The notes below the pieces were generated by a model that saw nothing but the letters and a program-made list of their open reading frames with translations, ran no database searches and was not told the DNA's origin. DNA of 64,000 bases from positions 1 to 64,000 of the forward strand of contig NZ_JACJQL010000019.1 of the NCBI RefSeq assembly GCF_014696625.1. The letters are read 5' to 3'. The position numbers were made by a program, and so were the translations under genes. The DNA is from Nostoc parmelioides FACHB-3921. GTDB taxonomy: Bacteria > Cyanobacteriota > Cyanobacteriia > Cyanobacteriales > Nostocaceae. Shown piece by piece: positions 1 through 8,345 of this stretch; within the stretch, counting starts at the first letter, position 1; each line of letters begins with the position of its first letter.

Positions 1-107
1 TTATTGCAGACGTTCTGGTAAGCCGAGGCTTGAGCCGGATGATTGGTAACAATCTTGTCCGGTTCTTAGGGGAGGAGGATACGGCGACGTATGCCTCCTT
101 ACCCGAC
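1..107 (+). mobile_element. 3' end of a group II intron (domains V and VI)
   Basis: Bases 32-65 form a 34-nt domain V. It starts GAGCC and ends GGUUC, carries the catalytic AGC triad at 33-35, and is capped by a GUAA (GNRA) tetraloop. Bases 66-107 form domain VI: GGG pairs with CCC, AGGAGG with CCUCCU, and AUACG with CGUAU around a GCGA loop. A101 is bulged 7 nt from the 3' end, where the branch-point adenosine belongs. The intron ends ACCCGAC at 107, matching the AY terminus of bacterial introns. Domains I-IV and any reverse transcriptase lie left of the window. The intron is antisense to the broken gene beside it, so splicing could not restore that gene. Confidence 0.92.
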
Positions 108-287
108 GGCATGGCATAAATCAGGAAAGTGCCTAAAAATAGTTCTTCTATCGCATTTTAAACGCCTAGCTACCTCTTCCATTGATGGTGCAGGATACTC
201 ATCACTCTCAAGTACTGCTTCTAAGTTTTGTTTTACTTTATCAGCATCAAAACGTTTGATAGCTAATCTACGGCTGGAATCCCACGC
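108..287 (-). pseudogene. HTH-domain gene fragment cut by the group II intron
   Basis: The minus strand stays open here and encodes a helix-turn-helix segment with motifs PAPSMEEVARRL and TIFRHFPDLCHA. This resembles an HTH found in cyanobacterial TniQ-like and stand-alone regulators, in which FPDLC is normally followed by more helices. Coding similarity stops exactly at the intron 3' junction; the in-frame stop beyond it lies inside domain VI. There is no usable start upstream, because an in-frame TAA occurs at 300-302 inside the 3' end of the cyclase gene. It is therefore a relic truncated at both ends. The family assignment is from memory and moderate. Confidence 0.6.
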
Positions 288-292
288 TATAA

Positions 293-1933
293 CTAATGAT
301 TAATAATGGTTGTGACGTGTTGTAGCTTTGTTTGATACACCTTGACTAATCTATCAATTCCTTTAAAACGATAATCTCCCATTTTTTGAAAATCATAACG
401 TTGTGAAAGTAATTCATAAGTGGCTTCACTAATGACGCATTCGCTAGGTGGACAAACTGCTTCCATACGTGCAGCCAAATTAATTGTTCCGCCTAAGGCT
501 GTGTACTCTACCCTTTGAGAACTACCAACATCGCCGACAACGGCTTTACCACTGTTAATGGCTATACGTAACTGTAGCGGTTCTTGCCAGAAACCGTTGG
601 CGTTGAGATGTTCCATCCGAATGAGCATAGCTTTCGCCGCAGCAGTGGCGCGATCGGCGTGGTCTGCTTGGGGTTCGGGCGCGCCAAAAAATGCCATGAT
701 ACAATCACCGATATATTTATCTAAAGTGCCGCCACAGGCAAACACTTCTTGCAACATCTCTTCAAATAAGTTATTTAATAATTGAGCGATCGCTGTTGGT
801 GTTAATCTTTCGGAAATGGCTGTAAATCCCACTAAATCAGCAAACAAAATACTGATTTCGCTTTCCGCCGGCGGTAAGCGACCATCTGGTAAACCACCAA
901 TAGAAATCAACTGTTGGACGACGGCCGGAGAATGATAACGTTCTAGGCGATGGCGAATGACTTCTTCTGTTTTCAGTTTCTCTGCTAATAACCAACGCTG
1001 GACGCTAGAAGCCACAAGATTTGCCAAAGCGGAAAAAAAGCTCAGTTCTTCTTCGCCATCTCTTTCCCAGTGATAAGAAGATAAATGAGCATCAGCATAA
1101 AGCACGCCTACAACTTTATTTTCATCCCATAACGGTACAGCCATCGCGCTACGAATGCCTTTGAGTAAAATGCTGTGTTCACTAGAAAACCGCTCATCTT
1201 TGTGAGTGTCGGCAGTTTGGATGACGATTTTTTCTTCAAATACCTTTTGACAGATACTACGACTAATCCAACTAGCATCAGCTAATAAATATTGCTGTTG
1301 AGTTTTACTTCGAGTACCAGCATTGACTAACTCTAGATGACCGCAACCATTGACATCAATTAATAATGCTAAACGGTCAATACTACCGAGGTAACGAAAT
1401 ACAACCTGTTGCACCTGAAAAAAGATTTCCTCAATGGATGCAGCTGCACACAGATTTTTGGCAATGTCTACTAAGTCCTTAAGCCGGGCAATTGTTTTAT
1501 TCTTATTGCTGATGTCACCATCATCACTATCAGCTTCTATCCATTGCTGTTGTAGTTGCTTGGCACTGCGAAAAATGGTTCTCTGTTCGCCAACATCAGA
1601 AATTTGTACTGCCTTAATCGGAACGACTGACACAGGCGTTTGCAACATAACGACTAAACTCACATTCCCCAACCAAATGACATCACCATGCTGCAACTGT
1701 CGTGGATGGCTCACTATGCTTTGATTAACTTGTGTTCCGTTTTTACTACCCAAATCCTCAATTATCCATTTACCATCGGCTTTTTTTACCAATTGAGCGT
1801 GCTTACGAGAAACACCAGCGAATGGTAAGTATAAATTACATTCCGGCAACCGACCAATTGTGAACACATTTCGATTCACGGTAACAGTTGTTTCCGTATC
1901 TCCTTGTTGTAGGCGTAAAGTCAGTTCAGTCAT
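293..1933 (-). CDS. cyaD: FHA-GAF class III adenylate cyclase
   Basis: This is a soluble 546-residue cyclase that should make cAMP from ATP. An FHA domain (about 1-100; motifs FTIGR, SRKHAQL, GSKNGTQVN) would bind phosphothreonine peptides. A GAF domain (about 150-320) follows, then a class III cyclase domain (about 355-540). The two metal-binding aspartates are in FADLVGFT and in KYIGDCIMAFFG, and the lysine of that second motif fits adenine recognition. The FHA-cyclase order matches the described Anabaena CyaD; the GAF between them is what I see here. The symbol rests on architecture. The gene is monocistronic and its 3' end touches the HTH relic. Upstream lies 450 bp of AT-rich non-coding DNA. 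Confidence 0.85.
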   Translation of the reverse strand: MTELTLRLQQGDTETTVTVNRNVFTIGRLPECNLYLPFAGVSRKHAQLVKKADGKWIIEDLGSKNGTQVNQSIVSHPRQLQHGDVIWLGNVSLVVMLQTPVSVVPIKAVQISDVGEQRTIFRSAKQLQQQWIEADSDDGDISNKNKTIARLKDLVDIAKNLCAAASIEEIFFQVQQVVFRYLGSIDRLALLIDVNGCGHLELVNAGTRSKTQQQYLLADASWISRSICQKVFEEKIVIQTADTHKDERFSSEHSILLKGIRSAMAVPLWDENKVVGVLYADAHLSSYHWERDGEEELSFFSALANLVASSVQRWLLAEKLKTEEVIRHRLERYHSPAVVQQLISIGGLPDGRLPPAESEISILFADLVGFTAISERLTPTAIAQLLNNLFEEMLQEVFACGGTLDKYIGDCIMAFFGAPEPQADHADRATAAAKAMLIRMEHLNANGFWQEPLQLRIAINSGKAVVGDVGSSQRVEYTALGGTINLAARMEAVCPPSECVISEATYELLSQRYDFQKMGDYRFKGIDRLVKVYQTKLQHVTTIINH

Positions 1934-2383
1934 GGGTGTAATATATGTATCCTGACAGATGGGAACACAAAGTTGTCTAAGGCAAAGAATAGAAGGATCG
2001 TCTTTACCTTTTCTTTATGGCATTCTTAATGAAGATCGACAACTATATGTAGTAAATATTACGCATTTATTATATTAAAAACTTTTTAATGTTCTGTGAG
2101 GGGCAACTCAGAGAAATTACTTAATTTTCTCTAAATGTCACTTGTATATGTACAGAAAATAATCTCATTTTGTCTTGGGTTATACAATGTTTATCACTAA
2201 CCAAAATAAAATCCACAATTTAAGTATCAGCAAGGGTCTTTATTTTTAATTTATAATATCTTTATAGGAAAAATATATTTACTTAAGCATAATATTATTT
2301 GAGCAAATAATATTGGAGTGGTGTCAGCATTATCTAGATTTAGATACTGAGTATTCACCAGTAGTTATTAACAGTTATTCCTT
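1934..2383. other. 450-bp AT-rich intergenic region
   Basis: This separates two divergently transcribed genes, so it should hold both promoters. No open frame with recognisable protein similarity is present on either strand. The only structured element I see is the 24-bp palindrome at 2291-2314. Confidence 0.6.
2291..2314. promoter_or_regulatory. 24-bp palindrome upstream of the VanZ gene
   Basis: Two perfect 11-bp arms (AATATTATTTG and its complement) flank a 2-bp centre. The site ends 69 bp before the VanZ-type start codon. The symmetry suits a dimeric regulator; function is inferred only from position and symmetry. Confidence 0.4.
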
Positions 2384-3868
2384 ATGGTGAGAAGCCAACA
2401 AAATCCACAGAAATATAATTGTCTATTTTTCTTTATTAGCATTTTTATTGTATTAATAGCTACTCTTTACCCTTTTAATTTTTCAAAATTAGTAAAATTT
2501 TCAATTCCTGAACTTATTGCCAGCTTTAATAATTCAAGCTCTTTTCAAGACCAGGTTAATAATATTTTATTATTTTTACCTGTGGGTTGGAGTTTCGGGA
2601 ATTTATGCCAAAAGTCGATAAGAAAAATTACATTACAAATTCTTTTTGTAATTTTGATCAGCTTTGGCTTGTCATTAACGGTTGAGTTTCTCCAGATATT
2701 CTTACCTTCTAGAAGTCCTACACCTGCTGATTTATTGAATAATAGTTTAGGTGGATTATTTGGTTTTATTGCTTTCTATATCTGGAATGCAAAAAGTTTC
2801 GGTAGTACGGTAGAAAAACTAGAATCAAGTAGAGTAAGTAAATCATCTAAACTAATTATTTGCTTTTTCTGTGGATATTTGGTTTTGATATTGTTTATCT
2901 CCCTACTCTGGCAAAGTACAACTAATTTAAGTAATTGGGACAGTAATTATTACTTAAGTGTTGGTAATGAAATTACAGGTAATAAAGCATGGGCAGGATA
3001 TGTATCGGAAATCTCTGTCGTTGATATAGCTATATCAAAAAATGAGGCATCACAAGCTTTAACTGATGCCAATTACTTTCATAAACTCGGTAATTCTTTA
3101 GTAGCTCACTATGAACTGAATGGTGAATGTTGCTATCAAGACCAAACAGGAAATCAGTCAGAACTATTGTGGCAAGGAAGGTCTGACAGTACACCAAAAA
3201 GCCAAGGTGCATTTTTAGATGCTCATCATTGGTTGAAAACATCTGCTCCTGTCAGTCATCTTAGTCAAAGAATGAGTCAGACATCGGAGTTTACTATTAG
3301 TACAGCGATCGCTACTTCCAATGTAAATCAGAAAGGCCCAGCACGGATTATCTCTGTTTCTGGCGGTTCTCAACGCCGCAATTGGACGCTAGGACAGCAG
3401 GGAAATAGTCTAGACTTCCGTTTACGTACACCGCTTACGGGAGAAAATGGCACAGAATTGAAACTAAATATACCTAATTTCTTTACAGACACTTATCTTC
3501 ATCATCTTGTTATTACCTATTCCAGAGGTAATATCCAAGTATATGTAGATAAGCCAGAACATTTTCACTCTTTTAACTTGCTGGATTTAATACCCAAAGA
3601 GCAGCGAATTTTCTATTATGCACTCACCTTCATGCCTTTAGGAATAGGTTTAGGAATAATCACTTTCCTAGCTAGAAAGAGACTAATATTTTATAGAATT
3701 TTATTTTATAGTGGAATCTTGATACCTTCTTTGATGTTAGAAGGTATTTTAGTTAGTGAAAGTGGCAAAGATTTCAGTATTAAACACTTACTGCTGGGTA
3801 TCTCTTTTACAGCAGTGACTATGATATTTTTGAGAATCCGGGCAGCTAGATTAAAAATGATCAGTTAG
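2384..3868 (+). CDS. VanZ-like membrane protein with LamG-type lectin fold
   Basis: This 494-residue membrane protein has three parts. Residues 1-145 are VanZ-like, with transmembrane helices and the family signature around NNILLFLPVGW, VEFLQIFLPSRSPTPADLLNN and GGLFGF. After another helix (about 155-175), residues about 200-400 resemble a concanavalin-A/LamG beta-sandwich (ANYFHKLGNSLVAHYELNGEC, then HHLVITYSRGNIQVYVD). At least two further helices form the C-terminus. VanZ relates to teicoplanin resistance, but its biochemical role is unknown; a LamG fusion suggests glycan binding outside the membrane. No strong ribosome-binding site precedes the ATG. The gene is AT-richer than its neighbours and stands alone. 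Confidence 0.75.
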   Translation: MVRSQQNPQKYNCLFFFISIFIVLIATLYPFNFSKLVKFSIPELIASFNNSSSFQDQVNNILLFLPVGWSFGNLCQKSIRKITLQILFVILISFGLSLTVEFLQIFLPSRSPTPADLLNNSLGGLFGFIAFYIWNAKSFGSTVEKLESSRVSKSSKLIICFFCGYLVLILFISLLWQSTTNLSNWDSNYYLSVGNEITGNKAWAGYVSEISVVDIAISKNEASQALTDANYFHKLGNSLVAHYELNGECCYQDQTGNQSELLWQGRSDSTPKSQGAFLDAHHWLKTSAPVSHLSQRMSQTSEFTISTAIATSNVNQKGPARIISVSGGSQRRNWTLGQQGNSLDFRLRTPLTGENGTELKLNIPNFFTDTYLHHLVITYSRGNIQVYVDKPEHFHSFNLLDLIPKEQRIFYYALTFMPLGIGLGIITFLARKRLIFYRILFYSGILIPSLMLEGILVSESGKDFSIKHLLLGISFTAVTMIFLRIRAARLKMIS

Positions 3869-3927
3869 TGGTCAGTCAAACTATTTGGGAATTCACAAAA
3901 GGTCAGCAGTGGTTTAATTCCTGCGAT

Positions 3928-4809
3928 TTACATTGGTGGTAACTCTAAAGGTAAAGTTCCTAATAAGCCTTTGCGATAGTCAGTTAATAAGTGCCTTGCC
4001 GTTCTTTCCACGTCCCCCTTGTGGCGATATTCTGCTAAAGCGTGTAAATATCCTTCTCCTGTGTGGGGTGTGGGGTCGAGTTCGTACCGTGCGTATAGGG
4101 GTGATTTTGGTAATAACTCACCGGCTTGTTCTTGGAGGGAGTTGACTAGATCAATCAAGGCCGCAGCTACTAGCTGATTGTCGTAAGATGCTTGACCAAT
4201 ATCATCACAAATTGCTAGTTTCACTGCTGCTTCTTGATTACCCAATTTGACTGGGATAACTCCAGGAGCATCCAACAGTTCCAACTGGTCAGAAATTCGC
4301 ACCCAGCGTAGTTGACGTGTTACCCCAGGACGAGCAGCACTTTCTACAACGCGTTTTCCTAATAAACGGTTGATTAAGGCTGATTTACCAACGTTAGGAA
4401 AGCCGATAACCACTGCACGCACTGCGCGAGGTAGCATTCCTCTATCGCGTCTTCTTTGATTCAGTTCTACCCCTGCAGCTTGGGCTGCTTTTGCCACACC
4501 AACTACACCTTGACCATGTTGGGCATTGGTACAATAAGGAACTTCACCGCGATTTTGGAAATAATCTATCCACAGCGATCGCACCTGTGGAGGTATCATA
4601 TCTAATCGGTTTAAAACCAAAATTCGCGCCTTATTTCCCACCCACTCATCTATTTGTGGATGATGAGTAGCCAAAGGAATTCGCGCATCTCTAACCTCAA
4701 ATACCACATCTACCCGCGATAGCTGTTCTTTAAGATTCTTTTCCGCTTTGGCAATATGCCCCGGATACCATTGAATTAGATTTAATTTGTAGTTATCAGT
4801 TAAGCCCAT
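3928..4809 (-). CDS. ylqF: Ribosome biogenesis GTPase YlqF/RbgA
   Basis: This 293-residue circularly permuted GTPase should act late in 50S subunit assembly. The motif order is diagnostic: G4 (NRLD, about residue 86) precedes G1/P-loop (GFPNVGKSA, about 136) and G3 (DAPGV, about 179). The N-terminus IQWYPGHIAKAEKNL is the conserved YlqF signature. A helical C-terminal domain follows, as in RbgA, and the length is normal. It is followed by 90 bp containing a 50-bp interspersed repeat on its 5' side and stands alone on the minus strand. Confidence 0.93.
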   Translation of the reverse strand: MGLTDNYKLNLIQWYPGHIAKAEKNLKEQLSRVDVVFEVRDARIPLATHHPQIDEWVGNKARILVLNRLDMIPPQVRSLWIDYFQNRGEVPYCTNAQHGQGVVGVAKAAQAAGVELNQRRRDRGMLPRAVRAVVIGFPNVGKSALINRLLGKRVVESAARPGVTRQLRWVRISDQLELLDAPGVIPVKLGNQEAAVKLAICDDIGQASYDNQLVAAALIDLVNSLQEQAGELLPKSPLYARYELDPTPHTGEGYLHALAEYRHKGDVERTARHLLTDYRKGLLGTLPLELPPM

Positions 4810-4830
4810 AATTTGAGAGAGTAGGGAGTA

Positions 4831-4880
4831 TTAATTTTGAATTTTGTTGGCGCAGCCTTCCCGAAGGGTATTTTGAATTT
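4831..4880. repeat. 50-bp interspersed repeat, copy 1
   Basis: The copy at 8848-8897 matches in inverted orientation at 49 of 50 positions. AT-rich flanks (ATTTTGAATTTTG) surround the core GGCGCAGCCTTCCCG. It lies between two genes and shows no coding potential. Confidence 0.85.
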
Positions 4881-4900
4881 TGAATTTATTACCCTGCTTC

Positions 4901-5284
4901 CTAATTATTAGCTGTGATGGCTTGATGTAAAATCAGACGGTTGCCATCTGGGTCGTAAGCGTAAATTTCTCTACCGTGGGAGGCGATCGCAATTTCTCCT
5001 GGTGGGGGATAACCTAAATCGGTGATATGTGCGATCGCTACTTCTAAATTACTGACTTCTAAACACAAACTCACCTTACTTTTAGTTGAATTTTGAAATT
5101 CTGACTCGTGAATCTGTTTAGGTTGAAAAATACCTAATCGCATTCCAGCGACATGAAACTCGGCATATACATTAGGTATGGAAGTTATTGGTTGTTGTTC
5201 TAAGAAGTTAGTGTAAAAGGTTACCAATTTATTGATATTGAGTGTTGCGAGAGTGATTAGTGCATCTGTGTAATGGAAACCCAT
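4901..5284 (-). CDS. VOC/glyoxalase-fold protein
   Basis: This is a small protein of about 127 residues with the vicinal-oxygen-chelate fold. It opens with ALITLATLNINKLVTFYTNFL and ends with EIYAYDPDGNRLILHQA, where the final acidic and DPDGN motif is typical of the bleomycin-resistance/glyoxalase family. The frame stays open further upstream, but VOC homology begins at the MGFHYTD methionine, so I place the start at 5284. Substrate cannot be inferred. The gene lies 22 bp downstream of nothing co-directional; aroF, upstream on the same strand, ends at 5403, so a read-through transcript is possible. Confidence 0.75.
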   Translation of the reverse strand: MGFHYTDALITLATLNINKLVTFYTNFLEQQPITSIPNVYAEFHVAGMRLGIFQPKQIHESEFQNSTKSKVSLCLEVSNLEVAIAHITDLGYPPPGEIAIASHGREIYAYDPDGNRLILHQAITANN

Positions 5285-5402
5285 AATTATTGATGAATAT
5301 AGCGTCTGCCATTGAGTCACTAGAGGATAAATTGTCAAAGGAGTATCGATCATGCTCAATACTCCTGTTGATTTTCGCACTTTTATTAACTTATTAATCA
5401 GT

Positions 5403-6461
5403 TTATGCAGTTACAACTGCTGGTTGCGGCCAGCGTCCTACAGCTTTACCAATAACGGCTAATTCCTGCATTAAGCGATCGAAATGTTCTGGTGTGAGGG
5501 ATTGCGGCCCGTCGGATAGAGCTTTTTTAGGATTGGGGTGTACTTCAATCATCAAAGAATCAGTACCAGCTGCGATCGCTGCCATTGCCATTGATGGTAC
5601 ATACTCAGCCCAACCCGTACCATGACTGGGATCAATCATAATTGGTAGGTGAGTTAATTTCCTCAATACTGGAACTACCGACAAATCTAAAGTGTTACGT
5701 GTATATTGACGGTCAAAAGTACGAATACCTCGTTCGCATAAAATTACATTAGGGTTGCCTGCTGCTAGAACGTACTCGGCTGCCATCAACCAATCTTCGA
5801 TAGTAGCTGCCATCCCTCGCTTCAGTAATACTGGTTTTGGTTGCGCCCCTACTTTTTTCAGTAGGGAGAAATTCTGCATATTTCTTGCACCTACCTGAAT
5901 GACATCAGCCACTTCTGCAATAATATCCAGTTCCGACGCATCCATCACTTCGGTGATAATACCCAAGCCGCTAACATCTCGCGCCTTTGCCAACAATTCC
6001 AAAGCGCTTTCGCCATGACCTTGAAAAGCGTAAGGTGAAGTACGGGGCTTGTATGCACCACCGCGTAAAAACTTAGCGCCGGCTGCCTTGACACGTTGCG
6101 CCGTCTCAATAATCATTTCCTCATTTTCGACGGAGCAGGGGCCAGCAACCACCACCAAGGCTTGGTTTTCACCAAATACGACTGAACCATCTGGAGTATT
6201 AACCACTACTTCTGAGGCTTCACCGTGACGATATTGGCGGCTAGCACGTTTATAAGGCAGTTCTACCCGTAAAACTTGCTCAATCCAAGGGCTAACTTCT
6301 TGAATTTGTAAGGGGTCTAAGTCGGCGGTTTCACCTACTAAGCCAATTACTACTTTGTGTTTGCCGATAATTTTTTCTGGTGTCAGCCCCCAACCAGTTA
6401 ATTCATCATTAATCCGGTTGATTTCCACTTCTGGGGAACCGACTTTCATGACTACTATCAT
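5403..6461 (-). CDS. aroF: DAHP synthase, type I with N-terminal regulatory domain
   Basis: This enzyme condenses phosphoenolpyruvate and erythrose 4-phosphate into DAHP, the first step of the shikimate pathway. Residues 1-70 are a ferredoxin-like (ACT-type) domain as in Thermotoga-class enzymes. Residues about 80-345 are the TIM barrel, with VVAGPCSVEN, RGGAYKPRTSPYAFQG, the LLKRGM active-site strand, ILCERGIRTF and MIDPSHGTG. The 352-residue length is normal for this subclass. Starting at residue 5 instead is possible. The N-terminal domain probably mediates feedback inhibition by an aromatic amino acid; which one is not visible. Confidence 0.93.
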   Translation of the reverse strand: MIVVMKVGSPEVEINRINDELTGWGLTPEKIIGKHKVVIGLVGETADLDPLQIQEVSPWIEQVLRVELPYKRASRQYRHGEASEVVVNTPDGSVVFGENQALVVVAGPCSVENEEMIIETAQRVKAAGAKFLRGGAYKPRTSPYAFQGHGESALELLAKARDVSGLGIITEVMDASELDIIAEVADVIQVGARNMQNFSLLKKVGAQPKPVLLKRGMAATIEDWLMAAEYVLAAGNPNVILCERGIRTFDRQYTRNTLDLSVVPVLRKLTHLPIMIDPSHGTGWAEYVPSMAMAAIAAGTDSLMIEVHPNPKKALSDGPQSLTPEHFDRLMQELAVIGKAVGRWPQPAVVTA

Positions 6462-6637
6462 ATAAAAATCCCTATTTATATAGTGATCAGTTCTCAGTCA
6501 CCTTGGTTCTTATATATTAATTGGTGACTTCCTTAACGATTTAAATATAGGTTTAATAAATATAAAAAACACAAGCGCTCAGTGCTTTTGTGACTGTTTA
6601 TTGGGTTTATTTGATGATTATTAATTTTTACTTAGTA

Positions 6638-6670
6638 ATGTTGAAGTTATTCAAGTGTAAACTTCAACAT
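6638..6670. other. 10-bp stem hairpin between aroF and the PAM68 gene
   Basis: Perfect arms ATGTTGAAGT (6638-6647) and ACTTCAACAT (6661-6670) enclose a 13-nt loop. It lies downstream of the rpsO-PAM68 unit but lacks a following U-run on that strand. It could be a processing or termination hairpin, or an operator for aroF. Confidence 0.4.
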
Positions 6671-6724
6671 CGACTCCAAAACTTACCCAACAAGACAGTT
6701 ATCTGAACACTTGAGCGCCGTTTT

Positions 6725-7195
6725 TCACACCTTTTTTTGCCGCGTTTCGCGCCAACCTTCTACCATTCGTCCCCAGTTGGTGCCAAATTCACCTAAACCT
6801 AAGAGACTACCAGCCCTTTCTTCATCCCAAGAGGCAGACAGAACACCATAGGTGATCCCCAAAACCCCCAAACCAAAAAATCCCATATTCACCAATAAAA
6901 CAGCGATGGGAGCTAGTTGGATATCAGAATAAATGGCCAGCAGGTAACTAGCAACTAAAGTAGTGATACCCAAAGCTGTTGGTATACCGCAGAATGCCGC
7001 TACACGGCGGATCATCCTTTGGCTTACCACTTGGGGAATTGCCATCTCTTCTTTAGTGTAAGGTCGTTGCTTTTTGTCCTGCTTGTCGGCTTCTTTTAGC
7101 TGTACTGTTGGCTTACTGGGAGCTTTTGCAGGTTTTTGGCGCTTTGTTTTTGGTTCAAAAGGCAAACGACCGCGTTCAGATTCTTCAGCAGGCAT
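6725..7195 (-). CDS. PAM68-family photosystem II assembly protein
   Basis: This is a 156-residue membrane protein of the PAM68 (DUF3464) family, which helps photosystem II assembly in plants and cyanobacteria. The N-terminal half is charged and Lys-rich (FEPKTKRQKPAKAPSKPTVQ). Two transmembrane helices follow, at about 70-95 and 100-120. The conserved C-terminal segment is SASWDEERAGSLLGLGEFGTNW. It starts 12 bp after rpsO, so the two are very probably cotranscribed, an arrangement I recall from other cyanobacteria. Confidence 0.88.
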   Translation of the reverse strand: MPAEESERGRLPFEPKTKRQKPAKAPSKPTVQLKEADKQDKKQRPYTKEEMAIPQVVSQRMIRRVAAFCGIPTALGITTLVASYLLAIYSDIQLAPIAVLLVNMGFFGLGVLGITYGVLSASWDEERAGSLLGLGEFGTNWGRMVEGWRETRQKKV

Positions 7196-7207
7196 AAAGA
7201 GTATTCC

Positions 7208-7477
7208 TTATCCACGAATACCAAGACGACCAATCAAAGCCTGATATTTTTCCCGACTTTCTTGTTGCAAGTAAGCTAGAAGGCGCTTGCGATGACCAAT
7301 CAGTTTTAGCAATCCCCGACGAGAAGAATGGTCTTTTTTATTGGCTTGTAGATGCTCGCTGAGACGGTTAATCCGTTCAGTCAGCATAGCGATTTGGACA
7401 TCGGTAGAACCGGTGTCAGTTCCGTGAACTTGGTAGTTATTAATTATTTCTTGTTTGCGCTGTTGCGTCAGAGCCAT
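7208..7477 (-). CDS. rpsO: 30S ribosomal protein S15
   Basis: This 89-residue protein binds 16S rRNA helices and the S6-S18 platform in the 30S subunit. Family motifs are complete: HGTDTGSTDVQIAMLTERI, HLQANKKDHSSRRGLLKLIG and KRLLAYL. The length is exactly that of bacterial S15. It leads a two-gene unit with the PAM68-type gene. The 249-bp gap to the divergent stress-protein gene should carry both promoters. Confidence 0.98.
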   Translation of the reverse strand: MALTQQRKQEIINNYQVHGTDTGSTDVQIAMLTERINRLSEHLQANKKDHSSRRGLLKLIGHRKRLLAYLQQESREKYQALIGRLGIRG

Positions 7478-7726
7478 GATTGATTCAATTTATATTCATT
7501 CTAAATGTATGCAGCAGTCTCCCATCATATCACAGCCCTTAATTTGTGTGGTGTTTTGCCGAAATATAGGGACTAAGGGTTGAGGGTACTCTGGTTCGTC
7601 AAGCATTTGGCATGGTTTCCCCTCACAAGTTCCTCAAATTATTTTCCTATAAACAATAGATATAAGGTCAAAACTTGAGTTATGAGTGCTGAGTAAAAAA
7701 TTACTTCTCACGCCTCAGAGGTAAAT

Positions 7727-8269
7727 ATGTTAAAAAAAATTTTAGTTGCATTGGATCGCTCCGACATAGGGCAGCAAGTTTTTGAACAAGCGCTGGTTTT
7801 AGCAAAAGCAACACAAGCAAAATTATTATTGCTGCACGTCCTATCGCCAGAAGAAGAAGGTAGTCCGCATATACCGATGGTTTCTGGTTATGACTACTAT
7901 CCTGGTTTAAGCGGTCAAAGTTTTGAGATATATCAAAAACAATGGGACACCTTTAAAAATGAAGGTGTGCGGATGTTACAAACTCTGTGTGCCAAAGCAA
8001 ATGCCCAAGGAATTTCCACTGAATTTTCCCAAACCCTGGGCAATCCTGGCCGCACCATCTGTAAATTAGCAACTAATTGGGATGCCGATTTAATTGTGAT
8101 GGGACATCGGGGCTTATCCGGGGTCAAAGAATTATTTCTTGGTAGTGTCAGTAACTACGTCCTGCACCATACCCCTTGTTCAGTTCATATAGTGCATGAT
8201 TTAGGCAGGGTTAAGGATACACAACCAGTACAGGATTCAACTCAAGAACCCCAGGTATTACCTGCATAG
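7727..8269 (+). CDS. Universal stress protein (UspA family)
   Basis: This 180-residue single-domain Usp should be cytoplasmic and bind ATP. The N-terminal strand KILVALDRSD and the C-terminal nucleotide motif are intact: GHRGLSGVKELFLGSVSNYVLHHTPCSVHIV, of the G-2x-G-9x-G(S/T) class. The extra segment after strand 2 (HIPMVSGYDYYPGLSGQ) is common in cyanobacterial Usp proteins. It lies 76 bp ahead of hoxE with a hairpin-like repeat between, so shared transcription is uncertain. Confidence 0.9.
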   Translation: MLKKILVALDRSDIGQQVFEQALVLAKATQAKLLLLHVLSPEEEGSPHIPMVSGYDYYPGLSGQSFEIYQKQWDTFKNEGVRMLQTLCAKANAQGISTEFSQTLGNPGRTICKLATNWDADLIVMGHRGLSGVKELFLGSVSNYVLHHTPCSVHIVHDLGRVKDTQPVQDSTQEPQVLPA

Positions 8270-8278
8270 TTAGAAATA

Positions 8279-8324
8279 GGGGTGTAGGGATTGAAAACCC
8301 TCACACCCTCACACCCTCACACCC
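8279..8324. repeat. CACACCCT tandem repeat with inverted GGGGTGTAGGG arm
   Basis: Three 8-bp direct units (CCCTCACA) face a GGGGTGTAGGG arm across an 8-nt loop, so the transcript can fold into a strong hairpin. It sits between the stress-protein gene and hoxE and could act as a terminator. A similar element occurs at about 60519-60586. Confidence 0.6.
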
Positions 8325-8345
8325 AGTAACGACCTCCAATTCCCT

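Noticed and set aside
3..119. Open + frame of 38 codons at the left edge
   Set aside because: It is explained by the group II intron domains V and VI; the base pairing, not the peptide, is conserved.
91..303. 70-codon + frame next to the intron
   Set aside because: Antisense to the HTH relic; starts inside intron domain VI.
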